Assembly: GCA_030847615.1 (NCBI GenBank)
Contig: JAUMIR010000001.1
Location: forward strand, 371,186,687-371,250,686
Origin: Gambelia wislizenii
Taxonomy: Eukaryota; Chordata; Lepidosauria; Squamata; Crotaphytidae
Length of the DNA: 64,000 bases
Reading direction: 5' to 3'
Part shown: positions 61,821 through 64,000 of the stretch, one piece after another
Layout of the letters: every line of letters begins with the position of its first letter
How positions within the stretch are numbered: the first letter of the stretch is position 1
Notes under the pieces: generated by a model
Database searches by the model: none
Seen by the model: the letters and a program-made list of their open reading frames with translations, nothing else
Told to the model about the DNA's origin: nothing
Translations under genes and position numbers: made by a program

Positions 61821-63349
61821 TGGTCACATTAGCCTGGTATAAATTTCTTCACATTTCAGAGTTCAAGCATGAGAAATGTCCATGTATTATTCTTTTGAGA
61901 AAAGGTTTGTAGTATACATATCTCACCTTAGGTCTTTCTCAAACAGTGGTAGTTCTTGATAACAAGGAGGGAAATGACATGCAGTAGCAAGATCTTAGGT
62001 GGTAGAGTATTTTTCTCTCACCAGCAGACCACAAATTATACATATGAGAAGGCTTCTTTATGGGAAAAGACAAGCACTCACATTTCTACAGTGTCTTACC
62101 AATGTCATTTCATAAATGTTTTAAGGAGTGAATGTTTGCATCAGAAAGGAACACAATGGAACCTTGGTTCTCATGTGTCTACCTTCCATAAATCAGACTT
62201 CTTGTAGCTCCCCCTCAGCATTAAGCAACATCCACCACTATAACACAATCAACATGGTGTAGAACCTATAGGCCCATCCTTTTTTGTAAAGTATAAAGCT
62301 GACCTCAGACTGACTGATGTAACTGAAAGCACTCACGCAGAACTAGCCCAGGATAAATGCACCCAATTCTCTACTGAAAAGGCAGTTAGAAAAAAGATGC
62401 GGAGAAATCCTGTGCCTTCTGGAAAATATCTCAAAATTGTGCAAGATGCGGGGGAGTAGTGACAGAGTTGTTCAGGGTCAGACTAGGGGGAAAACTGGCT
62501 CTCCACTATGTGGTATTTATTATTATGGCCCATCAATTCATGGCCACTAAGCTGCTTTTCTGAAAGTCATTTTCGAAATCTATAAGCTGCTTAACAAAGA
62601 GTGGGTGTTAGTGAATGAAAAATATCTCCCCACTGTAGAGTGGAGAATAAAGATATCAGGAAACATGACATGTACTTCAGCCAAGGAAAGTCTAATTTCT
62701 TGGAATAGTAGAGTTAAATCCATTTCATGTCCATTCACGGAAAGCAGAGAGGAAACCCCACCTCCCACCACCTTCATACTCCCTCAGTCTATTAAATGAG
62801 GTGTTAAGGGAGTCTCTGGAAGTCATGTTGAGTGTTGTAAGGCTGCAGGGGTGGGAGGGAGGGAGGGAACAGAGAAGCTCTGCTGAATAAGCAGAAATCT
62901 GCTGTATGATGCTGCATGTAACCTTCAGATTTTGTTCATTCCAAACAGATCAATTCTGCTCAACAGCAATCCTACCCAATCCACAAATAAAATACAATCT
63001 TCCACAGCATTTGTTAAAAGCAAGACAAGTTCATACGTATTAAAACATCTACAGTCAGCATGCCTGATGACTCAGATAATACCCTTCCTACTCAGGCAGT
63101 CCTACACTCATAGATATTCTCAATGCTACAAAGAGCTCCTGAACAACAACAATGCAATAATTAAGGGGTTCTCCACTGCTGTTGATTTACTTAAGGAATG
63201 ACTTCTGTCAGAATCATGAGCTCTGTGCCCATCCACTCCACTAGCTCTGTTTCAGGGCATCTCCTCATCCTTGAGGATGGGGGAATGCTCTAAAGTAGAC
63301 TGAACAATACAGAAGTTTTCAAATAGAAGAAAATTTCCACTATGTGAAT
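61821..63349. other. no recognised feature
   Basis: Ordinary AT-rich sequence. The missing BTBD10 first exon was not seen here on the - strand. Confidence 0.45.
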
Positions 63350-64000
63350 TGTTACATTGGGTATTTACCATGAAGGTACTTTTAGTAGGATAGATGGCAG
63401 GAACAATCCGGAAGTGTTGGGAACCTAGGACCGCCCAGCTCAAGCAGGAAGTAGAACAAAGCCTCTTGGGAGATTTTGCCTCTTTGTTCTCCAGCCCTCT
63501 TCTCCCACGAGGCCAGTTCTCTGAATAGCAAAGCCCTGAAGAAAGGTAAGGAAACTCCTCCCTGTTGAGAAAACAAACTGACACACATTGTTAGTAAAAG
63601 GCGTCTGTGTGTTACTGACCATGGCCTTGTCGACAGTCACCGGGTGGGACGGATTGTTCCTGCCATCTATCCTACAGAAAGTACCTTCACGGTAAGTACC
63701 CAATGTAACGTTCTGTAGGTCTTAGATGGCAGGACCAATCCGGAAGTGTTGGGATGTACCCAAGCTCCCTGTCGTTAGGGCGGGAGTGACTGTCGGTGCG
63801 TTGGCTTTATTGTTGGACCACTTCGTGGAGGACTCTTCTCCCGAAGGCGGCCGCGGGTGCTTTGAATTTGTCTATCTTGTAGTGCCTGATGAAGGTGGAG
63901 GGTGTGCTCCATGTTGCTGCCCTACATATCTCTTCAATGGGCGCATTTGTTGAGAATACTGCCAAGGTGGGCGCTGACCTTGTGGAATGTGCTGTCACCC
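63350..64000 (-). mobile_element. 3' end of another DIRS-type element, cut by the window edge
   Basis: Terminal repeat at 63368-63450 (TTTACCATGAAGGTACTTTT, GGCAGGAACAATCCGGAAGT), then at 63645-63770 an inverted copy (GGATTGTTCCTGCCATCTAT) joined to a direct copy (TTAGATGGCAGGACCAATCC), the internal complementary region. Recombinase coding follows on the - strand. The rest of the element lies past 64000. Confidence 0.85.
63807..63998 (-). CDS. DIRS tyrosine recombinase C-terminus (partial)
   Basis: Reads AHSTRSAPTLAVFSTNAPIE, EICRAATWSTPSTFIRHYKI and DKFKAPAAAFGRRVLHEVVQ. The HSTR His/Arg and the HYKID nucleophilic Tyr are both present. It is the best preserved member of the subfamily that also includes 41252-42290 and 32539-32814. 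The upstream coding part is beyond the window, so its state is unknown. Confidence 0.8.
   Translation of the reverse strand: MTAHSTRSAPTLAVFSTNAPIEEICRAATWSTPSTFIRHYKIDKFKAPAAAFGRRVLHEVVQQ

Overview
The window is nuclear DNA from a vertebrate, most likely a sauropsid and probably a lepidosaur. The evidence is a conserved vertebrate gene pair with spliced exons, CR1 non-LTR retrotransposons with the typical 3' end, several DIRS-type tyrosine-recombinase retrotransposons, SINEs with tRNA-like and 5S-rRNA-like heads, and many small TA-flanked DNA transposons. The lineage call is inference from repeat content; turtle or tuatara cannot be excluded.

Host genes. The 3' half of the circadian transcription factor gene BMAL1 (ARNTL) lies on the + strand: seven coding exons from 1969 to 19405 give about 270 residues, from PAS-B to the C-terminal transactivation domain, followed by a 3'UTR with poly(A) signals at 19887 and 19933. 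BTBD10 lies on the - strand: seven coding exons from 49204 down to 30674 cover all but about the first 36 residues. Its first coding exon was not found and should lie beyond 64000. The genes are tail to tail, the same order as human 11p15. Every splice site used is GT-AG and all reading phases join.

Mobile DNA makes up most of the rest. DIRS-type elements occur at 13877-17043 (gag only, in a BMAL1 intron), 20613-29178 (near complete, intergenic, with a CR1 inside its gag), about 32160-35650 (decayed, BTBD10 intron), 41118-46650 (decayed, BTBD10 intron) and 63350 to the window end (3' end only). CR1 copies are at 2236-2780, about 21715-24070, about 53811-56146 (uninterrupted 748-residue frame) and 61118-61820.

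Two kinds of small DNA element stand out. Near-perfect long inverted repeats of about 320 bp with 3-bp target duplications lie at 2307-2634 and 3338-3658. TA-flanked elements carry GC-rich arrays of dyad-symmetric repeats between short terminal inverted repeats, at 8101-9123, 51998-52524, 56760-58903 and 59327-61098. The alternating-palindrome arrays and the gag-only DIRS element are the least ordinary structures in the window.

No bacterial operon, CRISPR array, intact tRNA gene or viral genome was seen. Long frames in the GC-rich arrays are low-complexity artefacts.
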